A stretch of DNA of 64,000 nucleotides, from contig NZ_CP010834.1 in assembly GCF_001548675.1 (NCBI RefSeq), positions 717,501-781,500 on the forward strand, given 5' to 3'. The notes under the pieces were generated by a model. That model was given only the letters and a program-made list of their open reading frames with translations. It had not been told where the DNA came from and made no database searches. The DNA comes from Methanobrevibacter sp. YE315. GTDB taxonomy: Archaea; Methanobacteriota; Methanobacteria; Methanobacteriales; Methanobacteriaceae. The translations under genes were made by a program, and so were the position numbers. This document shows, in pieces, positions 47,205-56,461 of the stretch (position 1 is the stretch's first letter; every line of letters begins with the position of its first letter).

Positions 47205-48325
47205 TAGTGCCTATTGGTCCAATCCATCCGGCCTTAAAAGAGCCAATCAGACTCAAGCTTCAGACTGAAGGTGAACGTGTTGTTAAAGCAGAGATTGAAT
47301 TCGGTTATGTTCACAGAGGTATTGAAAAGATAATTGAAGGACAAACTTGGCAGAAAGGAATTTACCTTTCCGAAAGGGTATGTGGTATCTGTTCATATGA
47401 GCACACACAGACCTTCGCAGAAACCATTGAACAAATTTCAGATGTTGACGTTCCGCTAAGAGCCCAATTCTTAAGAGTCATTACAAATGAACTTGATAGG
47501 ATTCAAAGCCATTTCCTAGCCAATTCCACATTTTTCAAATCAATGGACCATGAAACATTATTCATGCATGTTTTGGAATTGAGGGAATACGCAATGGATG
47601 CAATCGAATTATTGACAGGAAATAGAGTCAATATGGGTTGGAATGTTGTTGGTGGTGTTAGAATGGATGCCGATGAACGTCACTTCAAGCCGATACTGGA
47701 AAACCTTGAAAAAATCGAAGAAGGTTTCGAAACAACCCGTGCACTATTTGCAGAAGGTCCTGCATTGGCATTGAGATGTAAAGGAATAGGTGTAATGACT
47801 AAAAAAGAAGCCATCAAAGGCCGGGCTGTCGGTCCTATAGGAAGGGCTTCCGATGTTAAAGAGGATTACAGGATTGGCCATTATACTTATGATGATCATT
47901 TTGATTTTAAGGTAATCAGAAGAAAAGAAGGAGACAATTACGCAAGAACATTAACCAGATTTGATGAAATTCCAGAATCAATCAGCTTAATCAGACAAGC
48001 TATTGAAAATATACCTAAAGGTGAAATCCGTACTCCCGCTGATTTGAAATCAGGTTATGCAATGCGCAGAAATGAAGCTCCTCGTGGTGAAGTTACCTAC
48101 ATGATTGAAACTAATGGACATTTAATTAAGCATATTTCCATTAGAACACCAAGTATTTCCAATATGGATGCCTGTGCAAAATATATGATTCGTGATGTTC
48201 CAACAGTTGCAGATGCAGTTTCAACTTACGCATCCTGTGACCCTTGTGTCGCTTGCGCTGAAAGGGTTGCAATTACTGATGAGCATGGAAAAACAGAATT
48301 CAAAAACATTCACGAGGTGATATAA
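47201..48325 (+). CDS. ehaO: Energy-converting hydrogenase A large subunit
   Basis: The 374-residue [NiFe] catalytic subunit, related to NuoD. The Ni-Fe ligands are present in the N-terminal [11 protein letters not shown] (Cys61, Cys64) and the C-terminal [11 protein letters not shown] (Cys349, Cys352), so an active hydrogenase site is expected. About 20 residues follow the last ligand, similar in size to the C-terminal peptide removed from other maturing large subunits; whether cleavage occurs is not shown. It oxidises H2 to reduce ferredoxin through EhaN and the polyferredoxins. Confidence 0.93.
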   Translation: MIVPIGPIHPALKEPIRLKLQTEGERVVKAEIEFGYVHRGIEKIIEGQTWQKGIYLSERVCGICSYEHTQTFAETIEQISDVDVPLRAQFLRVITNELDRIQSHFLANSTFFKSMDHETLFMHVLELREYAMDAIELLTGNRVNMGWNVVGGVRMDADERHFKPILENLEKIEEGFETTRALFAEGPALALRCKGIGVMTKKEAIKGRAVGPIGRASDVKEDYRIGHYTYDDHFDFKVIRRKEGDNYARTLTRFDEIPESISLIRQAIENIPKGEIRTPADLKSGYAMRRNEAPRGEVTYMIETNGHLIKHISIRTPSISNMDACAKYMIRDVPTVADAVSTYASCDPCVACAERVAITDEHGKTEFKNIHEVI

Positions 48326-49351
48326 ATGTCATCTCTAATGTGGTATATTTTTGATTTTGCAAGAAAGGCTTGGGCGGATGCTTTTGCAGATGCAAAAACC
48401 GATCCGGAAATTGTAGAAAAACCGGAAAGATTCAGGGACTTTCCGAAAGTCAACAAGGAATACTGTATAGGATGTGGTGCCTGTACTGTTTCATGTCCAT
48501 CCCCTAATGCAATCAAAATCGTTAGACAAAAGGATGATGAGACAGGTGAAGGATTGACATATCCTGTCATTACACCTGGCGCCTGTATCCGTTGCGGTTT
48601 TTGTGCTGAAGTATGTCCTACTGATCCTAAAACTTTGGAATGTGGTTTAAACCATTTAATTTTGCCTGAATTTAATTTAATTCCATCAAAAAGGCAATAT
48701 ATCGTTGATGATTATTTATGTATTAAATGTAAAAAATGTATGAAGCAATGTCCGGTCGATGCAATACATCTTGTTGACGGCAAGCTTGTCGTAGACCAGC
48801 TTAATTGTATTTCCTGCGGGGACTGTCTTGATATCTGCCCTGTAAATGGGGCTATGAAAGGAGTCTTTGTTGATAACCTGCAGGACCAAAAGGATCTGAT
48901 TCTTTTATGTGTAAACTATTTGGAGGATTACATCAACAATAAGGAAGAAGATTTAAGGTCTTTGGAGAAAAATGGGCTCCTGCAATATGATGTTCCGCTT
49001 TCAGAAATATGGGATGATGCATTAAGGATTATTCCTGATGAGGAAATTGCTTTGGAAATAATAACCAATGCAGTAAATAGGCTTAAAATCAGAGTTATCG
49101 ATTGGGACAAGGACAGATGTGAAAAATGTCAACTCTGTATTACTGACTGTCCTACCGGATGCATTTCATTTGATGAAAAAGAAGATACGATTGTAAGAGA
49201 TAGAGATAGATGTTTACGCTGCAGTATATGTTATCAGACATGTCCATTTTCAGTGATCAAATATTTCATTGCCAAATTCCTGCTGGATGATGGTGAAAAC
49301 ATTCATGTTACCGTTAAAGCATCTAATTTAAATGAGGATATTGTGGAGTGA
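48326..49351 (+). CDS. ehaP: Energy-converting hydrogenase A polyferredoxin (6[4Fe-4S])
   Basis: A 341-residue polyferredoxin with exactly six CxxCxxCxxxC motifs, for example CIGCGACTVSCP, CIRCGFCAEVCP, CIKCKKCMKQCP and CLRCSICYQTCP. This matches the 6[4Fe-4S] polyferredoxin described for the Methanothermobacter eha operon. A cysteine-free helical insert at about 195-260 separates clusters 4 and 5. It probably wires the hydrogenase to ferredoxin users. Confidence 0.92.
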   Translation: MSSLMWYIFDFARKAWADAFADAKTDPEIVEKPERFRDFPKVNKEYCIGCGACTVSCPSPNAIKIVRQKDDETGEGLTYPVITPGACIRCGFCAEVCPTDPKTLECGLNHLILPEFNLIPSKRQYIVDDYLCIKCKKCMKQCPVDAIHLVDGKLVVDQLNCISCGDCLDICPVNGAMKGVFVDNLQDQKDLILLCVNYLEDYINNKEEDLRSLEKNGLLQYDVPLSEIWDDALRIIPDEEIALEIITNAVNRLKIRVIDWDKDRCEKCQLCITDCPTGCISFDEKEDTIVRDRDRCLRCSICYQTCPFSVIKYFIAKFLLDDGENIHVTVKASNLNEDIVE

Positions 49352-49356
49352 GTGTT

Positions 49357-50715
49357 ATGATTGATAGTTATACAAAAACACCAAGACCTTTAAGACATGT
49401 TGATGTTGATTATTTAATCGACCAAACAAGCTGTATGGATTGTAAAGACAAGCCTTGTCTTAACTCCTGTCCTATTGATGCAATTTATATTGATGAAGAG
49501 GAAGGTTTTGTAAAAATAAGAAATACTTGCTTCGGTTGTGTATTATGCCGTAATGCTTGTCCGCATGATGCCATTTCATTGGATGTGCATATGGCTCCAC
49601 CAATAAAAGAAAACGTTCCAAATATTAATGTCAAATTATGTAAGGCTTGTGGAGCATGTGTCCAGGCATGTAAAAACGGTTCCATACACATAGTTTCGGA
49701 TGGAAAGGAAATACCTCATAGTGAAATTGATAAGGATACTTGTGTTCGTTGCGGATACTGTTTCAGAGTATGTCCTACTGACGCTATTAAATACGGTGAA
49801 TTGCTTCCTAAAACCGTTAAGGGAGGTAAAGCCATTATCGTTAACCAGGATAAATGTATCGGTTGTATGACCTGTACAAGGGTCTGCCCATCGATGGGTG
49901 CGATAAATGTTGCAAGAACAAATAAATTGCCTTATATCAATCCTGGCTACTGTGCAAGATGTGAGGAATGTATGCATTCCTGTCCTTCAACAGCAATCAG
50001 GTATTCTTCACGTAAAAAAGCTTATAAAATGTATAGTGAGATCAAATCGTTTGATATTGTGTCTACAATTGTTGACCATGACATAAAGATATTGTCATTA
50101 AATCTTATCAGTCTAAACAAGGTTTTAGAAAAAGTAGGTAAATCCACAGCATTGGAATTTGATGACCAAAGCTTTGAAAACTTCATTGAGTATAAGGTCA
50201 ATGATTTGATGGAGAAGGAATTAAAAATCAGTCTAGACACCAATATCGAAATTGATAACTTCACAAAGCTGTTTGGATCATATCTGATGGATAGGAACAT
50301 TGAAGTCTATGATAACAAATGTATTGCATGCGGTGACTGTTTGAACGTATGTCCTGTTGGTGCAATTCAATTGAACGGCCCTAATCCAATTACCATTAAG
50401 GATAATTGTGTATACTGCGGAAAATGTGTAGGGCAATGCAAATTTGATGCAATCGGCGCTTATGATGATTATTTCTACAGCAAAGACACTGATTTGTATT
50501 ATGCAAGGTCATATTTGCATGACCAAAGGTTAGGTGATTTCTCACTTTCAAGCACCAAATGTCAAGCCTGTGCAATTTGTGTTAAAAATTGTCCTGTCGA
50601 GGCATTGACATTGAATGATGATAAGATAGACTTTGACATTGAAAAATGTATTTACTGTAGGCAATGTGAGGCGATTTGTCCTCTTGATGCAATTAGAATT
50701 GTTAATTTCAGGTGA
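49357..50715 (+). CDS. ehaQ: Energy-converting hydrogenase A polyferredoxin (10[4Fe-4S])
   Basis: A 452-residue polyferredoxin. Ten cluster motifs can be counted, the first with an extra residue (CMDCKDKPCLNSCP) and the others CxxCxxCxxxC. This agrees with the 10[4Fe-4S] protein of the known eha operon. A helical, Cys-free region of about 100 residues separates clusters 6 and 7, mirroring the insert in EhaP. ATG 49357 is preferred to GTG 49348, which overlaps ehaP. Confidence 0.92.
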   Translation: MIDSYTKTPRPLRHVDVDYLIDQTSCMDCKDKPCLNSCPIDAIYIDEEEGFVKIRNTCFGCVLCRNACPHDAISLDVHMAPPIKENVPNINVKLCKACGACVQACKNGSIHIVSDGKEIPHSEIDKDTCVRCGYCFRVCPTDAIKYGELLPKTVKGGKAIIVNQDKCIGCMTCTRVCPSMGAINVARTNKLPYINPGYCARCEECMHSCPSTAIRYSSRKKAYKMYSEIKSFDIVSTIVDHDIKILSLNLISLNKVLEKVGKSTALEFDDQSFENFIEYKVNDLMEKELKISLDTNIEIDNFTKLFGSYLMDRNIEVYDNKCIACGDCLNVCPVGAIQLNGPNPITIKDNCVYCGKCVGQCKFDAIGAYDDYFYSKDTDLYYARSYLHDQRLGDFSLSSTKCQACAICVKNCPVEALTLNDDKIDFDIEKCIYCRQCEAICPLDAIRIVNFR

Positions 50716-50719
50716 GTTG

Positions 50720-51766
50720 ATGTTTGAAAAATCATTTATTACTGATTGTGAAGGTCCATTAACATTAAATGATAATGCTTTTGAATTATCAGCCAATTTC
50801 ATCGAAAACGGTGGTGAACTATTTAAGATACTCAGTTTGTACGATGATTATTTGGCAGACATTGTTAAAAAAGAAAATTATAAAGCAGGAAATACCTTAA
50901 AGTTAATTTTACCGTTTTTCATATCAGAAAATCTTAAAAACAAGGATTTGATTGATTTTTCACAAAAACATATTTATTCAGTAAATGATTCCAAATTTCT
51001 GTTAAGCTATTTGAAAGATGCTATGAATACTTACATAGTTAGCACCAGTTATGGCCAATATATTGAAGCTGTATCAAATTATATGGAAGTTCCATTTGAA
51101 AATACATTTTACACGAAGGTCAATCTAGATAACATAACTTTAAATGATGACGAACTTAAGAAAATCAATGAATTCAAGGAGTTGATTTTAGCCAACCCAA
51201 CAGATTATGAGCTGTTCGATGACATCTTCTTCAGTGAAATCGTAAAGATGGGATTTTATGAAGACATTAAGGATGTTGATGTTGTCGGTGGTGAAGGCAA
51301 AAAATTGGCCATTGATGAAATAATTGAAAGGGATGGCATAGATACTGATGAGATTTTATATATTGGCGACAGCATTACCGATGTGGAGCCGCTGGAATTT
51401 GCACGCAAAAACAATGGCATAAGCATATCATTCAATGGAAATGAATATCCATTGAAAGTGGCTGAAATAGCTATAGTTTCACCAAGTGCGGTTACAACAG
51501 CTGTCATTGCCAATATTTATGCAGAAAATAATAAAAATAAGGTTTTAGAATTTATTAATGATTATAATAATTCAGATGATTATGAAAGTTTATTTGATGA
51601 CTACAATATTAATTCAGATATAAAAAATAAGTTTTTCTCAGTATTCAATAATGAAGATTATCCGATAATTCAAATTATCACAGATGACAATTTTGATGAT
51701 ATTTTAAAACCAAGCAAGGAAATGAGAAATAATATTCGTGGTCAGGATATAGGTGGATTAGGATAA
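50720..51766 (+). CDS. ehaR: HAD-superfamily protein, EhaR-type hydrophilic subunit
   Basis: A 348-residue soluble protein of the haloacid dehalogenase superfamily. Motif I is FITDCEGPL (Asp9, Glu11: the second acid is Glu rather than Asp), and motif IV is YIGDSITDVEPLEFA near residue 215. The long helical cap lies between. It corresponds to the gene annotated as EhaR in Methanobacteriales. ATG 50720 follows GGTGAG. Phosphatase activity has not been shown, and the D-x-E variant may alter catalysis. Confidence 0.75.
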   Translation: MFEKSFITDCEGPLTLNDNAFELSANFIENGGELFKILSLYDDYLADIVKKENYKAGNTLKLILPFFISENLKNKDLIDFSQKHIYSVNDSKFLLSYLKDAMNTYIVSTSYGQYIEAVSNYMEVPFENTFYTKVNLDNITLNDDELKKINEFKELILANPTDYELFDDIFFSEIVKMGFYEDIKDVDVVGGEGKKLAIDEIIERDGIDTDEILYIGDSITDVEPLEFARKNNGISISFNGNEYPLKVAEIAIVSPSAVTTAVIANIYAENNKNKVLEFINDYNNSDDYESLFDDYNINSDIKNKFFSVFNNEDYPIIQIITDDNFDDILKPSKEMRNNIRGQDIGGLG

Positions 51767-51781
51767 AATTGGTGAATTAAA

Positions 51782-52672
51782 ATGAGTTATGATAAAGTAC
51801 AAGACACATTCTTCGAAGCCTTTGAAGGAAAATATGTAAGAGCTTTAATTACAGGACCAAATGAGAAAATTGTAAGAAGAGCAGCTTATGATTCAACTTC
51901 AACACCAAGTGCAGTGATAGGCAGAGTTGAAGGTGGTGTAGAAGGATTTTTAGATGAATCTCAAACCCCGGACGGCAGATTAGGCGCCGTTGTTCAATAC
52001 TGGCTAGACGGGGATGACGTTGAAAAGTTCGCATTTGAACTTTCATATAGGTTAAGACAGGATGTGCTGGTTAAACCGTTTACCCGTATTTTTGATTATT
52101 CTGATAAGGACAGTGATGAATTCATTGAAATGATGGATATCGTAGGTCACTGCGGTGATGGATATGAATGGATTGTAGAGGAATACGGAAGAAAAATGAT
52201 TAATGTTCCAATTGCAGTTCCGGATTTCCAAATCGAAGAAAAATTCAGGATTAATGATGGGATAATGGGAGGTAACTTCTGGTATTTATGTTCCACACCC
52301 GAAGCAGTATTGGATGCAGGTGATGCAATTATTGATGCAATAATGGATGTTGAAGGAGCTACAGCACCATTTGATATCTGTTCTGCAGCATCAAAACCAG
52401 AAACAAACTATCCTGAAATCGGACCAACAACCAATCATTTTTATTGTCCTTCTTTAAAAGAATCTTTAGGAGATGTTTCTAAAGTTCCTGAAGGAGTTAA
52501 CTACATTCCTGAAGTTGTGATTAATGCAATTGATGAAGAATCCATGAACAAAGCCGTTAAGGCAGGTATTGATGCCGCTTTGGAATTTGACGGTGTAATC
52601 GGAATATCAGCAGGCAATTTTGATGGCAAGCTTGGAGACAAGAATATTAATTTATTAGATATTTTAAAGTAG
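51782..52672 (+). CDS. Formylmethanofuran:H4MPT formyltransferase paralogue
   Basis: A 296-residue protein clearly related to Ftr, the enzyme moving the formyl group from formylmethanofuran to tetrahydromethanopterin. Shared segments are [17 protein letters not shown] at the start, [10 protein letters not shown] in the middle, [11 protein letters not shown] and [21 protein letters not shown] at the end. It is divergent from canonical Ftr and sits in the eha operon right after ehaR. It is thus the Ftr-like second copy linked to Eha, perhaps a non-catalytic or regulatory scaffold that couples ferredoxin reduction to formylmethanofuran. Its activity is unknown. Confidence 0.8.
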   Translation: MSYDKVQDTFFEAFEGKYVRALITGPNEKIVRRAAYDSTSTPSAVIGRVEGGVEGFLDESQTPDGRLGAVVQYWLDGDDVEKFAFELSYRLRQDVLVKPFTRIFDYSDKDSDEFIEMMDIVGHCGDGYEWIVEEYGRKMINVPIAVPDFQIEEKFRINDGIMGGNFWYLCSTPEAVLDAGDAIIDAIMDVEGATAPFDICSAASKPETNYPEIGPTTNHFYCPSLKESLGDVSKVPEGVNYIPEVVINAIDEESMNKAVKAGIDAALEFDGVIGISAGNFDGKLGDKNINLLDILK

Positions 52673-52680
52673 GGTTTTAA

Positions 52681-53616
52681 ATGGAAATTTTAGATAATGA
52701 CTTAAATGCAGAAATTATAGGTTTTGGAGCCTTAAATGTTGATAAACTCTATTCAGTAGAAAATATCGCAGGTAAAGATGAAGAAAGTTTTATAAAAAGC
52801 AAAACTGACACTCCAGGAGGTTCCGCAGCAAATACCATAATTGGTTTGTCCAGATTGGGATGTTCAACATCAATCATTGGAAAAATCGCAGAAGACGATG
52901 ACGGAGATTTGATAGAATACAATTTAGCCATAAACGGCGTTTACAGTAACAATCTTATTTACTCAGAAACAGGTTCAACAGGCAAATGCCTTGGATTTGT
53001 CGATGCGGACGGTGAAAGATGCCTGTATATTGATCCTGGAGTAAATGATGAAATTAAAATTGACGAGATAAATCCTTTAAACATTATGAGATGTAAAATA
53101 ATGCATTACACATCCTTTGTTGGAGATTCATTCAAAACTCAAATTGAGCTATTGGAAAAGCTCAGCAAAGATACAGTATTGAGTTTTGATCCTGGAATGC
53201 TGTATGTTCAAAAAGGATTCAATGAGATAAAACCGATTCTTGAGCGAACAGATATTCTGCTCATCAATGAACCGGAATTAAGATTATTATGTAATAATAA
53301 TGAAGCTTCCTTAAAAGAGCTGGCTATTGGTTTCCTTGATTTGGGAATTGAAACCGTTGTTGTCAAGCAAGGCTCAAAAGGGGTGTTTGCAATGAACAAT
53401 TCAACAGACTGCTTTGTTGAAGCATATGAATGCGATGTTGTGGACACTACCGGTGCCGGAGACAGCTTCAATAGCGGATTTTTATATTCGTATTTGAATG
53501 ATTTCGATTTGGAAAAATCCTGCAAAATCGGAAATTGGGTTGCAAGCAAGTCAATCGAAGGATTTGGAATGGATAAGTTCCCTTCCCTGAAGGATTTAAG
53601 GAGTTCTTTTAAGTAA
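52681..53616 (+). CDS. PfkB-family (ribokinase-like) carbohydrate kinase
   Basis: A 311-residue kinase of the PfkB/ribokinase family. It has an N-terminal GFGALNVDKLY, TPGGSAANTIIGLSRLG, and the catalytic DTTGAGDSFNSG near residue 258, where the Asp of GAGD is the base. It lies 8 bases after the Ftr paralogue, at the end of the eha cluster. The substrate (ribose, nucleoside or other sugar) cannot be told. The association with Eha is shared with Methanothermobacter, to my knowledge. Confidence 0.82.
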   Translation: MEILDNDLNAEIIGFGALNVDKLYSVENIAGKDEESFIKSKTDTPGGSAANTIIGLSRLGCSTSIIGKIAEDDDGDLIEYNLAINGVYSNNLIYSETGSTGKCLGFVDADGERCLYIDPGVNDEIKIDEINPLNIMRCKIMHYTSFVGDSFKTQIELLEKLSKDTVLSFDPGMLYVQKGFNEIKPILERTDILLINEPELRLLCNNNEASLKELAIGFLDLGIETVVVKQGSKGVFAMNNSTDCFVEAYECDVVDTTGAGDSFNSGFLYSYLNDFDLEKSCKIGNWVASKSIEGFGMDKFPSLKDLRSSFK

Positions 53617-53655
53617 AATTATATTTATTTAAAAAATTATTTAGTTGGTATAAAA

Positions 53656-54483
53656 ATGAATGTATCTTTTATAAAACAGATGAAAAATTTGGAACGTGAA
53701 GTTCTTTTGAAGTCTGTTGAATTAGATGATGATGGTGAAGATTTCCAGTTTGAACTGAATGATTTCAGCGGAGAACAGGAAATCATTGCTATTGCACCAA
53801 GATGTGTGAGGTGTAACACCTGTGTTAGTGAATGTCCAGTTAATGCAATCGAACCAGCTAATATTTTTAGAATAGCTAAGATAACTGATAAATGTGTTAA
53901 ATGTGAAATTTGTGTCCAGACCTGTCCGGTTTCGGCAATCAAATTGATCAACAATTCAGTTTCTTATGATGATGAGGACGAGCGTGAGGTTATTGAATAT
54001 AACTTGTCCAATGTGAGGAGCCCTCACAGAGTAGTTCGTATGAACAGCATTTCAGTTGATTATACGATTGATACTAATTGGGATGATTGCGCAAACTTAT
54101 GTCCGACTAACGCATTCACTCTTCAATTTAAAGAGTTTTTTGAAGATTTGAATATGGATTTGGGCATAGAATTGATTGAAGATGAATTATATCCTCATAT
54201 CGATGAAAAAATGTGTATTGGTTGCGGAGCTTGTGTTGAAATCTCTCTAAATGACTTTGCAATTGAACTGGATAGGTACATCGGACCTATCATTCATAGC
54301 AGATTCATTGATATTAATCATGAATCATGTGTAAATTGTTATTTGTGTGAAGAGAATTGTCCGACAGGAGCTATAGAATTAGTGGATGGTAAAGTTGTTT
54401 TAGACGATGACAAATGTGTAAGATGTGTTGAATGCACAAATCATTGTCCGGTTGGAGCTCTAAAAAGAGTAGATATTGAATAA
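53656..54483 (+). CDS. Polyferredoxin with four intact and two degenerate clusters
   Basis: A 275-residue polyferredoxin. Intact motifs are CVRCNTCVSECP, CVKCEICVQTCP, CVNCYLCEENCP and CVRCVECTNHCP. Two further sites are broken: DDCANLCPT keeps two cysteines, and MCIGCGACVEIS lacks the fourth. The acidic N-terminal 45 residues are cluster-free. Its position after the eha genes suggests it carries electrons for Eha or a partner oxidoreductase. Confidence 0.8.
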   Translation: MNVSFIKQMKNLEREVLLKSVELDDDGEDFQFELNDFSGEQEIIAIAPRCVRCNTCVSECPVNAIEPANIFRIAKITDKCVKCEICVQTCPVSAIKLINNSVSYDDEDEREVIEYNLSNVRSPHRVVRMNSISVDYTIDTNWDDCANLCPTNAFTLQFKEFFEDLNMDLGIELIEDELYPHIDEKMCIGCGACVEISLNDFAIELDRYIGPIIHSRFIDINHESCVNCYLCEENCPTGAIELVDGKVVLDDDKCVRCVECTNHCPVGALKRVDIE

Positions 54484-54497
54484 AATGGGGTCTGTTT

Positions 54498-55133
54498 ATG
54501 AAAGCAAAAGAATTAATGGATAAAGATTTCGTATACTTAAACGCTAACGATAGTGTAGTTGAAGTTTCAAAAGTAATGGAAGAAATTAGACGTTTTACTT
54601 GTCCAGTTGTAAATGACGATAAGCAGTTAATTGGATGGATAACTTCATTTGACATTACAAAAGGTTTAAGGGAAGGAAATGAAAAGATTTCAGAAATAAT
54701 GAGCGGTTATGAAGAAATTGCTACTGTTAATGAAAATGATCCTGCAAGAAAAGCAGTTTTATTGACAGCAAACAACAAGTTCGTTACCGTGCCTGTTTTG
54801 AATGACAAAAAACAGGTTATAGGAATGGTACGTTCCTGCGATATTGTAGCATTGTTATCTGAATTGTATGATATTAAGGTTGTAAAACTATACAAAGCAA
54901 TGCAAAATCAACTCAACGGTGTAACCTGGGAAGAGCTTATGGCGGCATCCGCATTGGTATCTCAAAAAACCACCGGCAAAAAGATTTCACCTGAAGAATA
55001 TGAAGCAAACATAATGAATTCCACTTTCGGTGAAGCTATCTGGGCAACTGGCGGTTTGGAAAAATTCTTTGCAGGTTTAATTTCAGTGGGTGAATTGGTT
55101 ATTGCACGTAGAGTAGGAAAAGCAAGAAGATAG
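54498..55133 (+). CDS. CBS-domain protein with C-terminal conserved domain
   Basis: A 211-residue protein. Two CBS domains (about residues 1-60 and 62-125) with MDKDFVYLNANDSVVEVSKVM and TVPVLNDKKQVIGMVRSCDI would bind adenosyl nucleotides (AMP/ATP/SAM). The remaining ~85 residues form an unrecognised domain ending in LVIARRVGKARR. It is the last gene of the eha-linked cluster, so an energy-sensing role for the cluster is a reasonable guess. Confidence 0.8.
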   Translation: MKAKELMDKDFVYLNANDSVVEVSKVMEEIRRFTCPVVNDDKQLIGWITSFDITKGLREGNEKISEIMSGYEEIATVNENDPARKAVLLTANNKFVTVPVLNDKKQVIGMVRSCDIVALLSELYDIKVVKLYKAMQNQLNGVTWEELMAASALVSQKTTGKKISPEEYEANIMNSTFGEAIWATGGLEKFFAGLISVGELVIARRVGKARR

Positions 55134-55148
55134 ATTTTAGTGATGTTT

Positions 55149-56141
55149 ATGCGTGAATATAATGAGTATCAAGACAAAACAATCCTTGTAACTGGAGGAG
55201 CAGGTTGCGTCGGAAGTAACTTGACAAAAAAATTTGCAGATTTGGGTGCAAAGGTAATAATATTGGATAACCTATCCTCAGCATATGAATGGAATATTGC
55301 CGATAGTGAAAATATTGAATTTATAAAAGGCGATATTTTGGACGATGCCGTTTTAAAAAGGGTATTCAAGCAAAAGCCTGATTATGTATATCATTTGGCA
55401 GCACATTTTGCAAATCAGAACAGTGTAGACAATCCTGAAAAGGATTTGATGGTCAATGGGATCGGAATTTTAAAAGTACTTCAATATGCACAGCTTACAG
55501 GAGTAGACAGGTTTGTTTATTCTTCATCAGGATGTGGCGTTTATGGCCTGGATTCAAAAATGCCGTTTGAAGAGCATGATATTTCTATTTCACTCCACAC
55601 CCCATATCAAGTAACCAAACTCTTAGGCGAACTTTACACAAACTACTTCCACAACTTATATGACATGAATATTGTCAATGCAAGATTTTTCAATGTATTC
55701 GGTCCGGGAGAGGTTCCGGGCAAATACAGAAACGTAATCCCAAACTTTATGTTCTGGTCTAAAAACGGACTGGCATTACCGATAACAGGGGATGGAACTG
55801 AAACAAGGGACTGGACATTTGTAGACGATATCTGCAATGGATTGATAGCAATGGGAATTGAAGAGGAAGCTATCGGTGAGGCCATTAATCTTGGTTCAGG
55901 AAAAGATCACAGGGTAATCGACATGGCAAACAAAATAAATGCATTAACTGGAAACGAAGCCGGAATAAACTTTGTCGCTCGCCGTGATTGGGATGCCAAA
56001 ACAAAATTGTTGTCATCTATTGAAAAGGCAAAGGACATTTTGGGTTACTCTCCGAAAGTATCTTTTGATGATGGTCTTGAAATGACCCATGACTGGTTCT
56101 GTCAAAATTGGGATGACATTTTCGAATCTGCAGAATTCTGA
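55149..56141 (+). CDS. NAD-dependent epimerase/dehydratase
   Basis: A 330-residue extended SDR. It has GGAGCVGSNLTKK at about residues 16-28, YHLAAHFANQNSVDNP, SSSGCGVYG, the catalytic YQVTK, RFFNVFGPGEVPGKYRN and GDGTETRDWTFVDD. This fits UDP-glucose/GlcNAc 4-epimerase or GDP-sugar dehydratase groups. The unusual SSSGCGVYG has a Cys in the usual Ser/Thr-rich strand. It starts close behind the CBS gene; ATG 55149 is preferred to ATG 55143 or GTG 55140. It probably supplies sugars for surface glycans. Confidence 0.8.
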   Translation: MREYNEYQDKTILVTGGAGCVGSNLTKKFADLGAKVIILDNLSSAYEWNIADSENIEFIKGDILDDAVLKRVFKQKPDYVYHLAAHFANQNSVDNPEKDLMVNGIGILKVLQYAQLTGVDRFVYSSSGCGVYGLDSKMPFEEHDISISLHTPYQVTKLLGELYTNYFHNLYDMNIVNARFFNVFGPGEVPGKYRNVIPNFMFWSKNGLALPITGDGTETRDWTFVDDICNGLIAMGIEEEAIGEAINLGSGKDHRVIDMANKINALTGNEAGINFVARRDWDAKTKLLSSIEKAKDILGYSPKVSFDDGLEMTHDWFCQNWDDIFESAEF

Positions 56142-56461
56142 TTTTATTTTTTTTATATTTTTTTATATATTTTTTAAATTTTTATTTAAATTTTTAATAT
56201 TTTTTTTTAATTATTTTTATATCTTATAATATTTTTTTAGCAATGAAAAAGAATCGTAAGTAAACGGTAATCTTTTGACAAAAGTAAATATTTTATACTT
56301 TCATTCAGATATATATTAACAATCAGAAATTGTTAAAACAATATTTAAAATAATATTTACAAATTTTAGATATTTTTACATTAATTATTAAAACATTCAA
56401 CAGAATTTTTTAAAATAATTAATCAATTTATGATAAAATATAGGAAAATTTTGTGATAGAT
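56142..56461. promoter_or_regulatory. AT-rich intergenic region with uraA promoter
   Basis: The left part is T-rich (56144-56240) and can end transcription of the epimerase gene. TATA-like stretches (ATATATATTAAC at 56310-56321) lie upstream of the uracil permease gene. No small RNA or riboswitch was recognised. Confidence 0.4.

Noticed and set aside
50633-50719. A longer N-terminus for the HAD protein
   Set aside because: It lies inside the end of ehaQ in another frame; ATG 50720 has a good ribosome-binding site and begins directly at HAD motif I.
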